A stretch of 64,000 nt of DNA, from contig JAEZYN010000004.1 in assembly GCA_023419095.1 (NCBI GenBank), forward strand, positions 1 through 64,000, written 5' to 3'. Shown piece after piece: positions 36,128-44,858 of the stretch (position 1 is its first letter; each line of letters opens with the position of its first letter). The stretch is from Bacteroidota bacterium (GTDB lineage: Bacteria > Bacteroidota > Bacteroidia > Flavobacteriales > Weeksellaceae). The position numbers were made by a program, and so were the translations under genes. The notes under the pieces are model-generated. The model was not told where the DNA came from, searched no databases, and saw only the letters and a list, made by a program, of their open reading frames with translations.

Positions 36128-36499
36128 ATGAGAAAACTGAAGTTTTTCATGATCGGTATGATTCCCGGTCTTCTTCTGGTATTTTTTATACTCAATAAAA
36201 AAGGCGCCAGCTGCAGCGGCTATCTGCCAAACTCGCGGGTGATCGCGGAATCTCTTTCAAAGAAACCGGTTTATAGCGCAGATTTTTTAACATCAATGCG
36301 CGAGAGCAACATCACTGAAGACTTCGTAAAGGACAGCATAATGGTCAACGGCAATATAGATTTTGGGCAAAGCGAGGCTCAAAAACAGCCTTGCCCCACA
36401 TATGTCCTTCAATATCCGAAGAAAAATCCGCGCTTTGAAATCAGTTTCCAAAAGTGCAGTGAGACGACGACTTACCAGACATTTAAAAATATCCATTAG
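36128..36499 (+). CDS. Membrane-anchored DUF4258-like protein
   Basis: This 123-residue protein has one N-terminal hydrophobic segment (residues 7-22) and then a soluble part with C-S-G-Y-L-P-N-S-R-V, I-D-F-G-Q-S and a central P-C-P-T-Y-V-L segment. The order matches my recollection of DUF4258 proteins found beside ald in flavobacteria. It starts at the base after the ald stop codon, so coupling is likely. The function is unknown. Confidence 0.6.
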   Translation: MRKLKFFMIGMIPGLLLVFFILNKKGASCSGYLPNSRVIAESLSKKPVYSADFLTSMRESNITEDFVKDSIMVNGNIDFGQSEAQKQPCPTYVLQYPKKNPRFEISFQKCSETTTYQTFKNIH

Positions 36500-36519
36500 T
36501 TTATAAAATTTAATTTTTA

Positions 36520-37365
36520 ATGAAGATTACGTTGATTGGCGTTGGTCTGATCGGTGGTTCGATGGCTTTGAAACTGAAAGCTAACCGCACGGCTTCGTAT
36601 ATTTATGGAGTTGATCTAAACAATGCTCATTTACAGACTGCGAAGGAATTAGAAATTATTGACGAGATTTCTTCGCTGGAAAACGCCGTCAGAAATTCAG
36701 ATTTGATTATTCTCGCTATTCCGGTTGATGCAGCGAAAGTGCTTATTGGAAAAATTTTAAATTTAATTAAGCCCAACCAAACCGTAATGGATGCCGGCTC
36801 CACAAAATCTGGAATTGTAGAAGCCGTAAAAAACCATCCGAACAGAAACCGTTTCGTAGCATTTCATCCGATGTGGGGAACCGAGAATTCCGGGCCGGAA
36901 GCGGCCGTTTCCGATAGCTTTTCGGGTCGCGCCGCTGTGATCTGCGACCGTGAGAATTCTGCGGAAGATGCAATAAAAACAGCAGAAAACGTGGCCCGAT
37001 CACTGGGAATGCACTTGATCTACATGAGTGCCAGAGACCATGATCTCCATACCGCATATATTTCCCATATATCGCATATTACATCCTATGCGCTTGCCAA
37101 CACAGTTTTAGAAAAAGAGCAGGAAGAAGAAACGATTTTTCAGCTCGCGAGTACAGGTTTTTCAAGTACAGTAAGACTCGCAAAATCTCATCCTGAAATG
37201 TGGGTGCCAATATTTAAACAAAACCGTGAAAACGTGCTCGATGTTTTGAATGAACATATTACGCAACTGAACAAATTCCGGGAAGCACTTGAAAATAAAG
37301 ACTTTGAAATGCTCGGCGAACTGATTATAAATGCCAATAAAATCCGCGGAATCCTTGAAAAGTAA
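36520..37365 (+). CDS. tyrA: Prephenate dehydrogenase
   Basis: This 281-residue enzyme of tyrosine synthesis has the NAD-binding motif G-V-G-L-I-G-G-S at residue 6. F-H-P-M-W-G-T-E-N-S-G lies near residue 115, and H-T-A-Y-I-S-H-I-S-H-I near residue 183 carries the catalytic His. It oxidatively decarboxylates prephenate to 4-hydroxyphenylpyruvate in the cytoplasm. It lacks a chorismate mutase or ACT domain. It follows the DUF4258-like gene by 20 bp. Confidence 0.93.
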   Translation: MKITLIGVGLIGGSMALKLKANRTASYIYGVDLNNAHLQTAKELEIIDEISSLENAVRNSDLIILAIPVDAAKVLIGKILNLIKPNQTVMDAGSTKSGIVEAVKNHPNRNRFVAFHPMWGTENSGPEAAVSDSFSGRAAVICDRENSAEDAIKTAENVARSLGMHLIYMSARDHDLHTAYISHISHITSYALANTVLEKEQEEETIFQLASTGFSSTVRLAKSHPEMWVPIFKQNRENVLDVLNEHITQLNKFREALENKDFEMLGELIINANKIRGILEK

Positions 37366-37396
37366 GGATTAACTGATTTTTTTGCAATCCGGTATG

Positions 37397-38815
37397 TTAG
37401 CATTCCGCCACATTCACCGCGATGGCGAGACCACCTTCAGACGTTTCCTTAAACCGGTCGCTCATGCTTTGAGCCGTTTCCCACATCGATTGTATTACTT
37501 CGTCCAGCGTAACCCTTGCTTTTGCCGGATCCGATTCTATGGCGATATTTGCCGCGGTGATGGCCTTGATCGCGCCCATTGAATTCCGCTCAATGCACGG
37601 GATCTGAACCAAACCTGCAATTGGGTCGCACGTCATGCCAAGATGATGTTCCATCGCGATTTCCGCCGCCATCAGCACCTGTCCCGGTGTTCCACCCATT
37701 ATTTCGGTAAGTCCGGCGGCAGCCATCGCGCTGGATACGCCCACTTCGGCCTGGCAACCACCCATTGCGGCGGAAATGGTGGCATTTTTCTTAAATAAAG
37801 TCCCGATTTCACCCGCTACCAATAAGAATCGAATGATATCATCGTCAGAAGTAAATTCAGTAAAGGCCTGCGCATACATCAACACAGCCGGAATCACACC
37901 GCTTGCGCCGTTGGTTGGCGCCGTGATAATCCGACCAAAACTCGCGTTTTCTTCATTTACCGCCAGCGCGAAACACGAAACCCACTTATTTATGTTCGTA
38001 AATGTTTCTTCAGTATCTATGACGAGCCGAAACCACTCATCGATATTGCGGTAAATCTTGTCTCCCAAAAGTTTCCTGTTTAATCCCGCGGCGCGACGCG
38101 ATACATTCAGGTCACCAGGCAGAATTCCTTCTTTATTAACACCTTTGTAAATACATTCTTTGATCTGCTGCCAAATATAGAGCGCTTCAGCATCTGTTTC
38201 TTCGCGCGTGCGCCAACTTTCTTCATTCAGATAAATAAGGTCTGAAATCTTCGAAAGACCAAGCTTCGTAGTGTTGGCAATCACATCGCGTCCCCGGTGA
38301 CAGGGATAAAGTGTCCGGATGCAGTGCTTTTCGTACGAACTTTCTTCTTTGGTCGCGATAAAACCACCGCCAACTGAATAATAATCTTGTTCAAACTCAT
38401 CACCGTTTGTAAAAACAGCGCGGAAAATCATCCCATTTGGATGAAAATCAAGTGATTTTTTCTTGTTTAAAATTAAATGTTCGCCGTAAATGAACGGCAC
38501 GATGTGTTGACCGCCCAGATTCAGCTTAGCGGAGGATTTGATCTGCGCTATCTTTTCATCGATTTTGGACGTATCAATCAGTTTAAAATTTTCACCCGAA
38601 AGACCCAGCATACCCGCGATATCAGTGCCATGGCCAATGCCGGTTTTAGCTAACGAACCGAAAAATTCAACGAAAACTTCTTTCACCTCACTGAGCGGCT
38701 GAATATCTGTGATGCGCTGCAGAAAATTGGATGCGGCATTCCAGGGACCCATGGTATGTGAACTTGAGGGACCAATGCCCACCTTGATGATCTGAAAAAC
38801 ACTGATTGACTCCAT
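37397..38815 (-). CDS. sdaA: L-serine ammonia-lyase, iron-sulfur dependent
   Basis: This 472-residue single-chain L-serine dehydratase has the N-terminal G-I-G-P-S-S-S-H-T-M-G-P motif near residue 12. The iron-sulfur cysteines are in C-F-A-L (near 283), M-G-G-C-Q-A-E-V (near 350), and T-C-D-P-I-A-G-L-V-Q-I-P-C near residue 395. It deaminates serine to pyruvate. Both alpha and beta domains are fused, as in E. coli SdaA. It converges with tyrA. An upstream gap of 109 bp separates it from the divergent AarF gene. Confidence 0.95.
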   Translation of the reverse strand: MESISVFQIIKVGIGPSSSHTMGPWNAASNFLQRITDIQPLSEVKEVFVEFFGSLAKTGIGHGTDIAGMLGLSGENFKLIDTSKIDEKIAQIKSSAKLNLGGQHIVPFIYGEHLILNKKKSLDFHPNGMIFRAVFTNGDEFEQDYYSVGGGFIATKEESSYEKHCIRTLYPCHRGRDVIANTTKLGLSKISDLIYLNEESWRTREETDAEALYIWQQIKECIYKGVNKEGILPGDLNVSRRAAGLNRKLLGDKIYRNIDEWFRLVIDTEETFTNINKWVSCFALAVNEENASFGRIITAPTNGASGVIPAVLMYAQAFTEFTSDDDIIRFLLVAGEIGTLFKKNATISAAMGGCQAEVGVSSAMAAAGLTEIMGGTPGQVLMAAEIAMEHHLGMTCDPIAGLVQIPCIERNSMGAIKAITAANIAIESDPAKARVTLDEVIQSMWETAQSMSDRFKETSEGGLAIAVNVAEC

Positions 38816-38883
38816 ATTAAAACGAACCGTTAAGCTTCCAAATTTAGCGAATTAAAACCTCATTCAATAATCTGTGCTGCAGA

Positions 38884-38899
38884 ATGCACGCTTTTTGTA
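38884..38899 (+). promoter_or_regulatory. Sigma-54-like promoter motif before the AarF kinase gene
   Basis: ATGCACGCTTTTTGTA is identical over 16 bases to 9845-9860 and ends 25 bp before the start. It resembles a -24/-12 element with single deviations in the conserved GG and GC pairs. Confidence 0.35.
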
Positions 38900-38924
38900 A
38901 GTAAACTTCCCAAAAATAAAAAAG

Positions 38925-40601
38925 ATGCCGAGCATACAGGAAAAGTTCAGTAATTATTCGAAATTTATCACATTCATCTACAAATACTGGAACAGCGATA
39001 TTTTCCGTGCAGCCAGCGAAAACGCACTGAATATTGAAACGGAAGAAAGCAAAAAACCGGATTCTGAAGATTATCATGGGCCTGAGGAATTGGTAGAAGA
39101 CCTGAAAAAAATGGGTCCAACTTATGTGAAACTCGGGCAATTGTTGAGTACCCGACCTGATTTGCTGCCTCCGGATTATCTAGCAGCACTCGAAACATTG
39201 CAGGACGACGTCGGGCAAATCCCGTACAGCACTGTGCAGGAAATCGTAGAAGAAGAAACCGGGCAACGGATCTCAAAAGCTTTTGAAAACTTTGACACCG
39301 AACCGCTCGCAAGCGCATCTATCGGGCAGGTTCACCGTGCAACACTTCGCTCCGGCAGGACGGTGGCTGTAAAAATTCAACGGCCCGGCATACGCAAACA
39401 GTTCCTCGATGACCTCGATACGCTGAAAGAAATGACTGATTTTGCCGTAAAACACAGCGATTCGGCAAAGAAATATGCTGTCGACGAGGTTTTGGATGAA
39501 TTCCGGTTTATACTTCTTAACGAGCTCGACTATGTGAAAGAAGCAGAAAACCTGCGCGTGCTCGCGAATAATCTGCAAAATTTCAAACAGATCTTTGTGC
39601 CACAGCCTGTTGACGGTTACTCGACCTCAAAGATGCTGACAATGGAGTTTGTGGAAGGTCAGAAAATCACCTCCGTTTCGCCGCTCAGCAGGACAGAAAA
39701 TGATTACAGTAAGTTGGTAGATGAGCTTGTAGAGGCTTATATGAAACAGATCATCATCGATGGATTTGCTCACGCCGACCCGCATCCGGGAAATATACAC
39801 ATTACCAAAGACGGTAGAATAGCGCTGATGGATCTGGGTATGGTAGCGAAATTCGGTCCGGAAATGCGCGACCATATTCTGAAGCTCGTCATTGCCATCA
39901 GTAAATACGATGGTGCAGAAACTGCAAATGCTTTGCTTCAAATGAGCGAATTTGGGAAAGAAACAGACCAGAAAAAATTTGAGAAGGAAATTAACCGTTT
40001 GGTTCTCGAAGCTCAAAATAAATCCGCAGAAAACATCAAAACCGCACCACTGCTCATCCAAATGAACCGTGTCGCCACCGAGCACGGCATCAAGCTTGCA
40101 GTGGAAATGAACATTTTTGGAAAAATTCTGATGCAGCTTGATCAGATTGTGGCTGTGCTGGCGCCGGAATATGATCTGCAAAATGCGATTGAAAAAAATG
40201 TGGAGAAGATGATGCAGAAAAAAATGCTGCATGACCTTAAACCGGAAAATTTTCTGGCACAAATTATCGAGGCCAAAAAACTGGCCGAAAAATTACCTGA
40301 ACGCATCAATACAATTACGGAAAGACTCGCGAATAATGATTTTGAAATCAGGATTGACGCCATAAATGAGAAACGACTCACAGACGGTTTTCAGAAGGTG
40401 GCCAACCGTATTTCCATCGGGCTTGTTATCGCGTCATTGATTGTCGGCGCTGCTCTTCTGATGCGCGTCCCGACTACTTTTGTGATCTTTGGGTATCCTG
40501 GCTTGGCGATGATTTTCTTTTGTGCAGCTGCAATATTCGGAATTTGGCTGGTCTTAAAAATGATTCTGAGTGATGAAGATTTAAGATCGAATAGGAAATA
40601 A
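38925..40601 (+). CDS. ABC1/AarF/UbiB-type atypical kinase
   Basis: This 558-residue protein has the K-x-G-Q motif in K-M-G-P-T-Y-V-K-L-G-Q near residue 64, an Ala/Ser-rich nucleotide loop A-S-A-S-I-G-Q-V-H near residue 127, H-A-D-P-H-P-G-N-I near residue 283 and L-M-D-L-G-M near residue 303. Two membrane helices lie at the C-terminus (about residues 495-550). These UbiB-like proteins support quinone or lipid transport in other bacteria. Because this organism makes menaquinone, a link to quinone metabolism is plausible but not shown. Confidence 0.88.
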   Translation: MPSIQEKFSNYSKFITFIYKYWNSDIFRAASENALNIETEESKKPDSEDYHGPEELVEDLKKMGPTYVKLGQLLSTRPDLLPPDYLAALETLQDDVGQIPYSTVQEIVEEETGQRISKAFENFDTEPLASASIGQVHRATLRSGRTVAVKIQRPGIRKQFLDDLDTLKEMTDFAVKHSDSAKKYAVDEVLDEFRFILLNELDYVKEAENLRVLANNLQNFKQIFVPQPVDGYSTSKMLTMEFVEGQKITSVSPLSRTENDYSKLVDELVEAYMKQIIIDGFAHADPHPGNIHITKDGRIALMDLGMVAKFGPEMRDHILKLVIAISKYDGAETANALLQMSEFGKETDQKKFEKEINRLVLEAQNKSAENIKTAPLLIQMNRVATEHGIKLAVEMNIFGKILMQLDQIVAVLAPEYDLQNAIEKNVEKMMQKKMLHDLKPENFLAQIIEAKKLAEKLPERINTITERLANNDFEIRIDAINEKRLTDGFQKVANRISIGLVIASLIVGAALLMRVPTTFVIFGYPGLAMIFFCAAAIFGIWLVLKMILSDEDLRSNRK

Positions 40602-40627
40602 AATGTTTACTTCAAAGCCAAATTAAT

Positions 40628-41290
40628 TCAGGCATTTGTGTCGGTTTCATCTTGGAAAATTTGCGCCAATATTTCCGAGGTTTCGCGCGGTTTCGTGGCC
40701 GGAAAAAGATGGGTGCCGTTTTTTATAATATAGTCCGGTTTAGAATATTTGATAGGGAAAACAATATCGCGGTCACCCATGATCTGAATCACAGACTCGT
40801 CCTGTTCCGATTTCCAGCCTGAAATTTTTTCAATGCACCATTTTAAGTAGTATGGATCACGAACATTAAAATACTCCATCAGACGCGGATTTTTCGGATC
40901 GAAAAATTTTCTTACAAATGAATACGTGAGAGCAGATTTTGTGGTGAAGATCCTTTCGGGAAAATATTTCGGCAGTCCTGTGCGCTCACCGATTTTCAGA
41001 AACCTCGATTTTTCGCGGTGCGATTTTATGCTAGCCAGAATGACGGTTTTTTTTGCAGGTTTTATTTTATTGATCTCCTGAACCACAATTCCGCCGAATG
41101 AATACCCTAACAAATAAAATGGCTCGCATTCGTCGATGCGCGCTGCCATTCTGTTGACATATTCTGCAAAACTTTCATTCCGAACGGGAATCAGCCAGTT
41201 CAGAAATACGACTTCAAAATTTTGAGGAAAATGCAACTTTTCAAGCACCTTAAAATCGGCTCCGAGACCGCTCACAACGTATAATTTCAT
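40628..41290 (-). CDS. Alpha/beta hydrolase
   Basis: This 220-residue hydrolase has the nucleophile elbow L-G-Y-S-F-G-G near residue 71. The Asp is probably in M-G-D-R-D-I-V-F near residue 180 and the His in G-T-H-L-F near residue 201. There is no signal peptide. The ATG at 41290 removes eight upstream residues that fall in a region with no start context. The substrate is unknown; the closest feel is of small esterases or thioesterases. It has its own hairpin upstream, separating it from glk. Confidence 0.75.
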   Translation of the reverse strand: MKLYVVSGLGADFKVLEKLHFPQNFEVVFLNWLIPVRNESFAEYVNRMAARIDECEPFYLLGYSFGGIVVQEINKIKPAKKTVILASIKSHREKSRFLKIGERTGLPKYFPERIFTTKSALTYSFVRKFFDPKNPRLMEYFNVRDPYYLKWCIEKISGWKSEQDESVIQIMGDRDIVFPIKYSKPDYIIKNGTHLFPATKPRETSEILAQIFQDETDTNA

Positions 41291-41314
41291 TAAATTAAAG
41301 TTTAAAAAAAACAA

Positions 41315-41336
41315 AAAAGAGCACGACGGCTCTTTT
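41315..41336 (-). terminator. Terminator of glucokinase gene
   Basis: AAAAGAGC (41315-41322) and GCTCTTTT (41329-41336) form an 8-bp stem. On the minus strand it is followed by a T-run. Confidence 0.75.
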
Positions 41337-41376
41337 ATAAATTAAATGTGTAACTGAAAAAAAATAAATTTAACAT

Positions 41377-42426
41377 CTACTCGCCTGAAAACGCCGCATA
41401 CAGCGAAGCGCCTTGAATGATTGTTTTCTGGTCTCTCACCAAATAAATCGGCACATCGCGCAGAAGGTCGTCCATTTTATCACTCACGATGAAGTTCCGG
41501 TAGAATTTGTCATTGTTCAGATAGCTTTGCAGCATCACGGGAATATCGCCGCTGATGAACAGACCGCCTGTGGCTTTCAGTTTTAATACAAGACTGTTCG
41601 CCTCGCGGGCTAAAAATATCATGAAAGTATCAATGGTCATGTTACAGATGCGGTCCCGGCTTTGCAGCGCACCTTCGATGATGGCTTTGGAGAAATTGCC
41701 GGCTTCGATCTCTGCGGTGAGCCAATCCGGCTGTTTTTGCTGTTTGACATCGCGCAGGAAACGGTAAATATTAAATAAACCATCATGTGACAATACTGAT
41801 TCCCAGGTTACGATACCGTATATTTTCTGCAAGAACTGGTAAAACTCCACCTCATCATTGGTGCGCGGCGAGAATTCACAATGTCCGCCTTCAGTAGCGA
41901 AGGGCCGCATATATTGGCCGTCCCAAAACAGTCCCGCTTCACCTAAACCAGCGCCAGGCGCCAAGACTGCTATATTTCCCGGAACGACATCATCACTCTG
42001 GTGGATTGTCTGGAAGCATTGCTCGTCATCTTTTCCGAGTCCGTAAGCGGAAGCTTCCAAATCGTTGATTAAATAAACCTGCGGAATGTTCAGCTGCTCC
42101 CGAATTACCTCAGCATTGAGTGCCCATGAAAGCCTTTGTGGCGCAGAAGTGCGCGAAATCACAGGTCCCGGAACAGCGACAGCGAGTTTTGAAATATTAG
42201 AGAGCGTAAATTCCTGGATGAACCGTGCAGCAATATCGGTAAAAGAAGCAAAATCACTGGTTTTATACTCTTTTTCAACACGCACAACCAAGGTTTGGTC
42301 CTGCGTTATGTAATGTGCAAAACAGGTCTTTTCCTTGCGTACGTCTGCGGCTATCAGCGAAATATTATTGTTGCTTTCGTCATCAATAGCCGGAAGATAA
42401 AGTTTGAATTTATTATTAGAGTCCAT
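41377..42426 (-). CDS. glk: Glucokinase
   Basis: This 349-residue cytoplasmic sugar kinase belongs to the bacterial glucokinase family. The phosphate-binding L-A-P-G-A-G-L-G-E-A near residue 132 and the E-G-G-H-C-E-F segment near residue 155 carry the sugar-binding residues. A late I-S-G-D-I-P fits the adenosine site. It makes glucose 6-phosphate. I take the ATG at 42426 because an in-frame TTG upstream sits inside a TATCTTTG box at plus-strand 42445-42452. It is followed by its own terminator. Confidence 0.92.
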   Translation of the reverse strand: MDSNNKFKLYLPAIDDESNNNISLIAADVRKEKTCFAHYITQDQTLVVRVEKEYKTSDFASFTDIAARFIQEFTLSNISKLAVAVPGPVISRTSAPQRLSWALNAEVIREQLNIPQVYLINDLEASAYGLGKDDEQCFQTIHQSDDVVPGNIAVLAPGAGLGEAGLFWDGQYMRPFATEGGHCEFSPRTNDEVEFYQFLQKIYGIVTWESVLSHDGLFNIYRFLRDVKQQKQPDWLTAEIEAGNFSKAIIEGALQSRDRICNMTIDTFMIFLAREANSLVLKLKATGGLFISGDIPVMLQSYLNNDKFYRNFIVSDKMDDLLRDVPIYLVRDQKTIIQGASLYAAFSGE

Positions 42427-42444
42427 CTTTTTAATGTTAGAAAC

Positions 42445-42452
42445 CAAAGATA
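42445..42452 (-). promoter_or_regulatory. -7 box for glk
   Basis: On the minus strand this reads TATCTTTG, an exact TAnnTTTG box, 18 bp upstream of the start at 42426. Confidence 0.55.
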
Positions 42453-42485
42453 ATAATAGTTTTGAAAAGTAGCGTGAAAAATAAA

Positions 42486-42518
42486 AAACCTTCTTAAATG
42501 GTTTGTTTAAGAAGGTTT
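42486..42518. terminator. Terminator between outer-membrane barrel gene and glk promoter
   Basis: AAACCTTCTTAAA (42486-42498) and TTTAAGAAGGTTT (42506-42518) pair over 13 bp with a 7-base loop. It ends the minus-strand barrel gene. Confidence 0.85.
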
Positions 42519-42536
42519 ATGAAAATTATTGAGGTA

Positions 42537-43100
42537 TTATTTACCTAAAGGAATGTTATATCCTACACCCACACCTATGGCGCCGGCATTGTAGTTTTGG
42601 CTGCCGATTTCGCCTTTATCACCTGTAAAAGTTTTTTGGTATTGCAGTGCGAAGTTCCAGTCCCGGTTGTGGTAACCAATTTCAGGTTTGATGTAGAAAC
42701 CGCCGTCTGGTCTTGCTACTATACTGTTTGAAGCCACCTGGTCATCACCTACGATGAAACCGTAACCCAGGTCAGTTCCCAGATAAAAACCGGTCTGTTT
42801 TGGATATACACGGATCAGAGCTGCTACAGGGATTACTCCAAAATCGTTGTTATCAATCCCATCATTTTCTCTTCCAAAAAAGTGGCTGTATCCGGTTGCT
42901 ATACCTAAACCGAAACCTGGTGTCACAAGATTCTGGTATGAAAGATCCAAACCAAGATTTCCGCCTGCGTTCTCAGCAGGAACAGCGATACCGCCGTTTA
43001 TACCTACCTTCAGCATGTTACGCATATCTGCACTTTGAGCACTTATTAAACCTGCCGTCATTAATCCTAATGCAAGGATTGTTTTCTTCATTGATTTCAT
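42537..43100 (-). CDS. Outer-membrane beta-barrel protein
   Basis: This 187-residue protein has a signal peptide (residues 1-20, ending S-A-Q) and alternating amphipathic strands with aromatic girdle residues. It ends N-I-P-L-G-K. It looks like a small OmpA-type eight-stranded barrel without a periplasmic domain. The ATG at 43100 is chosen because upstream in-frame codons lie beyond the putative promoter. The function is unknown. It is monocistronic. Confidence 0.8.
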   Translation of the reverse strand: MKSMKKTILALGLMTAGLISAQSADMRNMLKVGINGGIAVPAENAGGNLGLDLSYQNLVTPGFGLGIATGYSHFFGRENDGIDNNDFGVIPVAALIRVYPKQTGFYLGTDLGYGFIVGDDQVASNSIVARPDGGFYIKPEIGYHNRDWNFALQYQKTFTGDKGEIGSQNYNAGAIGVGVGYNIPLGK

Positions 43101-43131
43101 AACTTTAAATTTTAGTTTTACACTTAGCTTA

Positions 43132-43150
43132 CTTGGCAAAATCGTGCCAA
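43132..43150 (-). promoter_or_regulatory. Inverted repeat with sigma-54-like half elements upstream of the barrel gene
   Basis: On the minus strand TTGGCACGATTTTGCCAAG holds TGGCACG and TTGC with a 3-base spacer, one less than the sigma-54 norm. It is also a TTGGCA/TGCCAA inverted repeat. It lies 31-49 bp upstream of the start. Confidence 0.35.
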
Positions 43151-43284
43151 AAAAATGGGTGCGCACCTGCTAAAATTAAAATTTAAATACTAAAATATTA
43201 TGAATCAATCAATTATAAATAGAAAAAAATTAAACAAGCATTTACATTTTCAAAAGACAAAAGGTAAATTTGCCTGTATTGCCA

Positions 43285-43572
43285 TTAAATATTGGACAAA
43301 AGTTCTTTCAAATCGTTGTAGCCGCCACCATTATAAACGTCGGTCATGCCCTCAGCTTTAAAGTAATCTACAGCTTTTCCGCTCCGGTTTCCACTTCTGC
43401 AGAAGAAGATTTTAGTGCCACTTAAATTGACAACTTCCTGCTTGCGCTGCTCCAGTTCTCCGAGAGGAATATTTTGCGCCTCTTCAATGTGGCCGTCCAT
43501 TTCAAGTTCCATAGGTTCGCGAACGTCGATCAAATGGTAGTTTCCGGTTTGCAGTACTTCAACTAATGACAT
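43285..43572 (-). CDS. Rhodanese-like sulfurtransferase
   Basis: This 95-residue single-domain rhodanese has the active-site loop F-C-R-S-G-N-R-S with catalytic Cys near residue 58, preceded by V-R-E-P-M-E near residue 18. There is no signal peptide, so it is cytoplasmic. It carries or transfers sulfane sulfur; the acceptor is unknown. It is divergent from queG, with a spacer of about 108 bp holding the queG promoter. Confidence 0.88.
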   Translation of the reverse strand: MSLVEVLQTGNYHLIDVREPMELEMDGHIEEAQNIPLGELEQRKQEVVNLSGTKIFFCRSGNRSGKAVDYFKAEGMTDVYNGGGYNDLKELLSNI

Positions 43573-43662
43573 AATATTTGTTTTATTTATATGAATAATT
43601 CAGTAATGTATTGTTTCAGATCTTAGACCTGAAATTACATTAACAAAGTTAGGAAATAAGAT

Positions 43663-43670
43663 TAATTTTG
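43663..43670 (+). promoter_or_regulatory. -7 box for queG
   Basis: TAATTTTG matches TAnnTTTG exactly, 10 bp before the start. Confidence 0.55.
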
Positions 43671-43680
43671 CAGCATATAA

Positions 43681-44613
43681 ATGAATGCAAACGCCTACAA
43701 ATACACAGAAATCATAAAAGCGAAAGCGAAAAAATTCGGTTTTCAAAGCTGTGGCATTTCAAAAGCAGGCTTTCTTGAAGAAGAAGTCACACCATTTGAA
43801 ACGTGGCTCACGAACGGGCATCACGGCGAAATGGCGTACATGGAAAATCATTTTGACAAAAGACTGGACCCAACAAAGCTGGTGGAAGGTTCTAAATCTG
43901 TCATTTCACTTTCCTACAATTATTATCCAGAGACGGATGCGGGAAAATTTTCGGAAATGAAGATTTCGAAATATGCTTACGGAGAAGATTATCACGAAGT
44001 GATCAAAGAAATCCTGCGTGAGATGGTCGCTGAGCTTAAAGAAGAGATCGGTGATTTCGACTGTCGTGTGTTTACGGATTCCGCTCCTATTCTCGAGCGA
44101 AGCTGGGCACGCAAATCCGGCATCGGGTGGGTCGGAAAAAATGCTAATCTGATAACCAAACAGCACGGTTCGTTTTATTTTCTGGCCGAAATCATCTGCG
44201 ATCTCGAACTTGAAGCAGACACACCGACGACCGACCATTGCGGTAGCTGCAGACGGTGCATCGAGGCCTGCCCTACTGATGCCATCGTAAATGAGAAGAT
44301 TGTGGATGGCAGCAAATGCATCTCGTACGCCACCATCGAGTTGAAAAACGAAATTCCCGAGAGTTTTCGTGACAATATGCAGGACTGGATGTTTGGCTGC
44401 GATATCTGTCAGGATGTGTGCCCGTGGAACCGCTTTGCCTCACCCCACACGCAACCGAAATTCCATCCAAAGGGCATTTTCAATAAGAGTAAAGATGAAT
44501 GGCGCGAACTTTCGCAGGAAATGTTTTCGGAAATCTTCCGAAAATCGCCTGTGAAAAGGACTAAATTTGCGGGCCTAAAGCGTAATATCGATTTTCTTCT
44601 GAACGAGAAGTAG
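43681..44613 (+). CDS. queG: Epoxyqueuosine reductase
   Basis: This 310-residue enzyme performs the last step of queuosine synthesis in tRNA. It has an N-terminal cobalamin-binding region and two iron-sulfur cysteine sets: C-G-S-C-R-R-C-I-E-A-C-P near residue 183 and C-D-I-C-Q-D-V-C-P-W-N near residue 242. S-Y-N-Y-Y near residue 79 is typical of the N-terminal domain. It acts in the cytoplasm. A 26-residue gene lies immediately after it on the opposite strand. Confidence 0.95.
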   Translation: MNANAYKYTEIIKAKAKKFGFQSCGISKAGFLEEEVTPFETWLTNGHHGEMAYMENHFDKRLDPTKLVEGSKSVISLSYNYYPETDAGKFSEMKISKYAYGEDYHEVIKEILREMVAELKEEIGDFDCRVFTDSAPILERSWARKSGIGWVGKNANLITKQHGSFYFLAEIICDLELEADTPTTDHCGSCRRCIEACPTDAIVNEKIVDGSKCISYATIELKNEIPESFRDNMQDWMFGCDICQDVCPWNRFASPHTQPKFHPKGIFNKSKDEWRELSQEMFSEIFRKSPVKRTKFAGLKRNIDFLLNEK

Positions 44614-44694
44614 TTAGCGTTTACCCTGAGAGCGCTTCGGTGCCACTTTCACACGGATTTTAAGCTTGTTTTTCGGAGTAGATTTTTTCTTCAT
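44614..44694 (-). CDS. 26-residue basic mini-protein
   Basis: The reverse strand from the ATG at 44694 reads M-K-K-K-S-T-P-K-N-K and ends R-S-Q-G-K-R, with 13 Lys/Arg in 26 residues. It is very basic and ends exactly beside the queG stop, without overlap. Size and charge resemble ribosome-associated mini-proteins, but I do not recognise a family. It is read convergently with queG. Confidence 0.5.
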   Translation of the reverse strand: MKKKSTPKNKLKIRVKVAPKRSQGKR

Positions 44695-44772
44695 ATTCTT
44701 AGTTTTTCTTTTTAAATTTAATAATAATCGGAATACAAATAGTGTACTCGGCTAAATTTTGACAAAAAAAAA

Positions 44773-44797
44773 TGGACTTCCAGAATTTGGAAGCCCA
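44773..44797 (-). terminator. Terminator of the YceI-like gene
   Basis: TGGACTTCC (44773-44781) and GGAAGCCCA (44789-44797) pair over 9 positions with one G-U. The T-run lies on the minus strand, so it ends leftward transcription. Confidence 0.7.
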
Positions 44798-44858
44798 CAA
44801 TCAACACTCAATTATTATGAAAAATTTAATTTGATATACTGTTGATAATGTAAACTGA

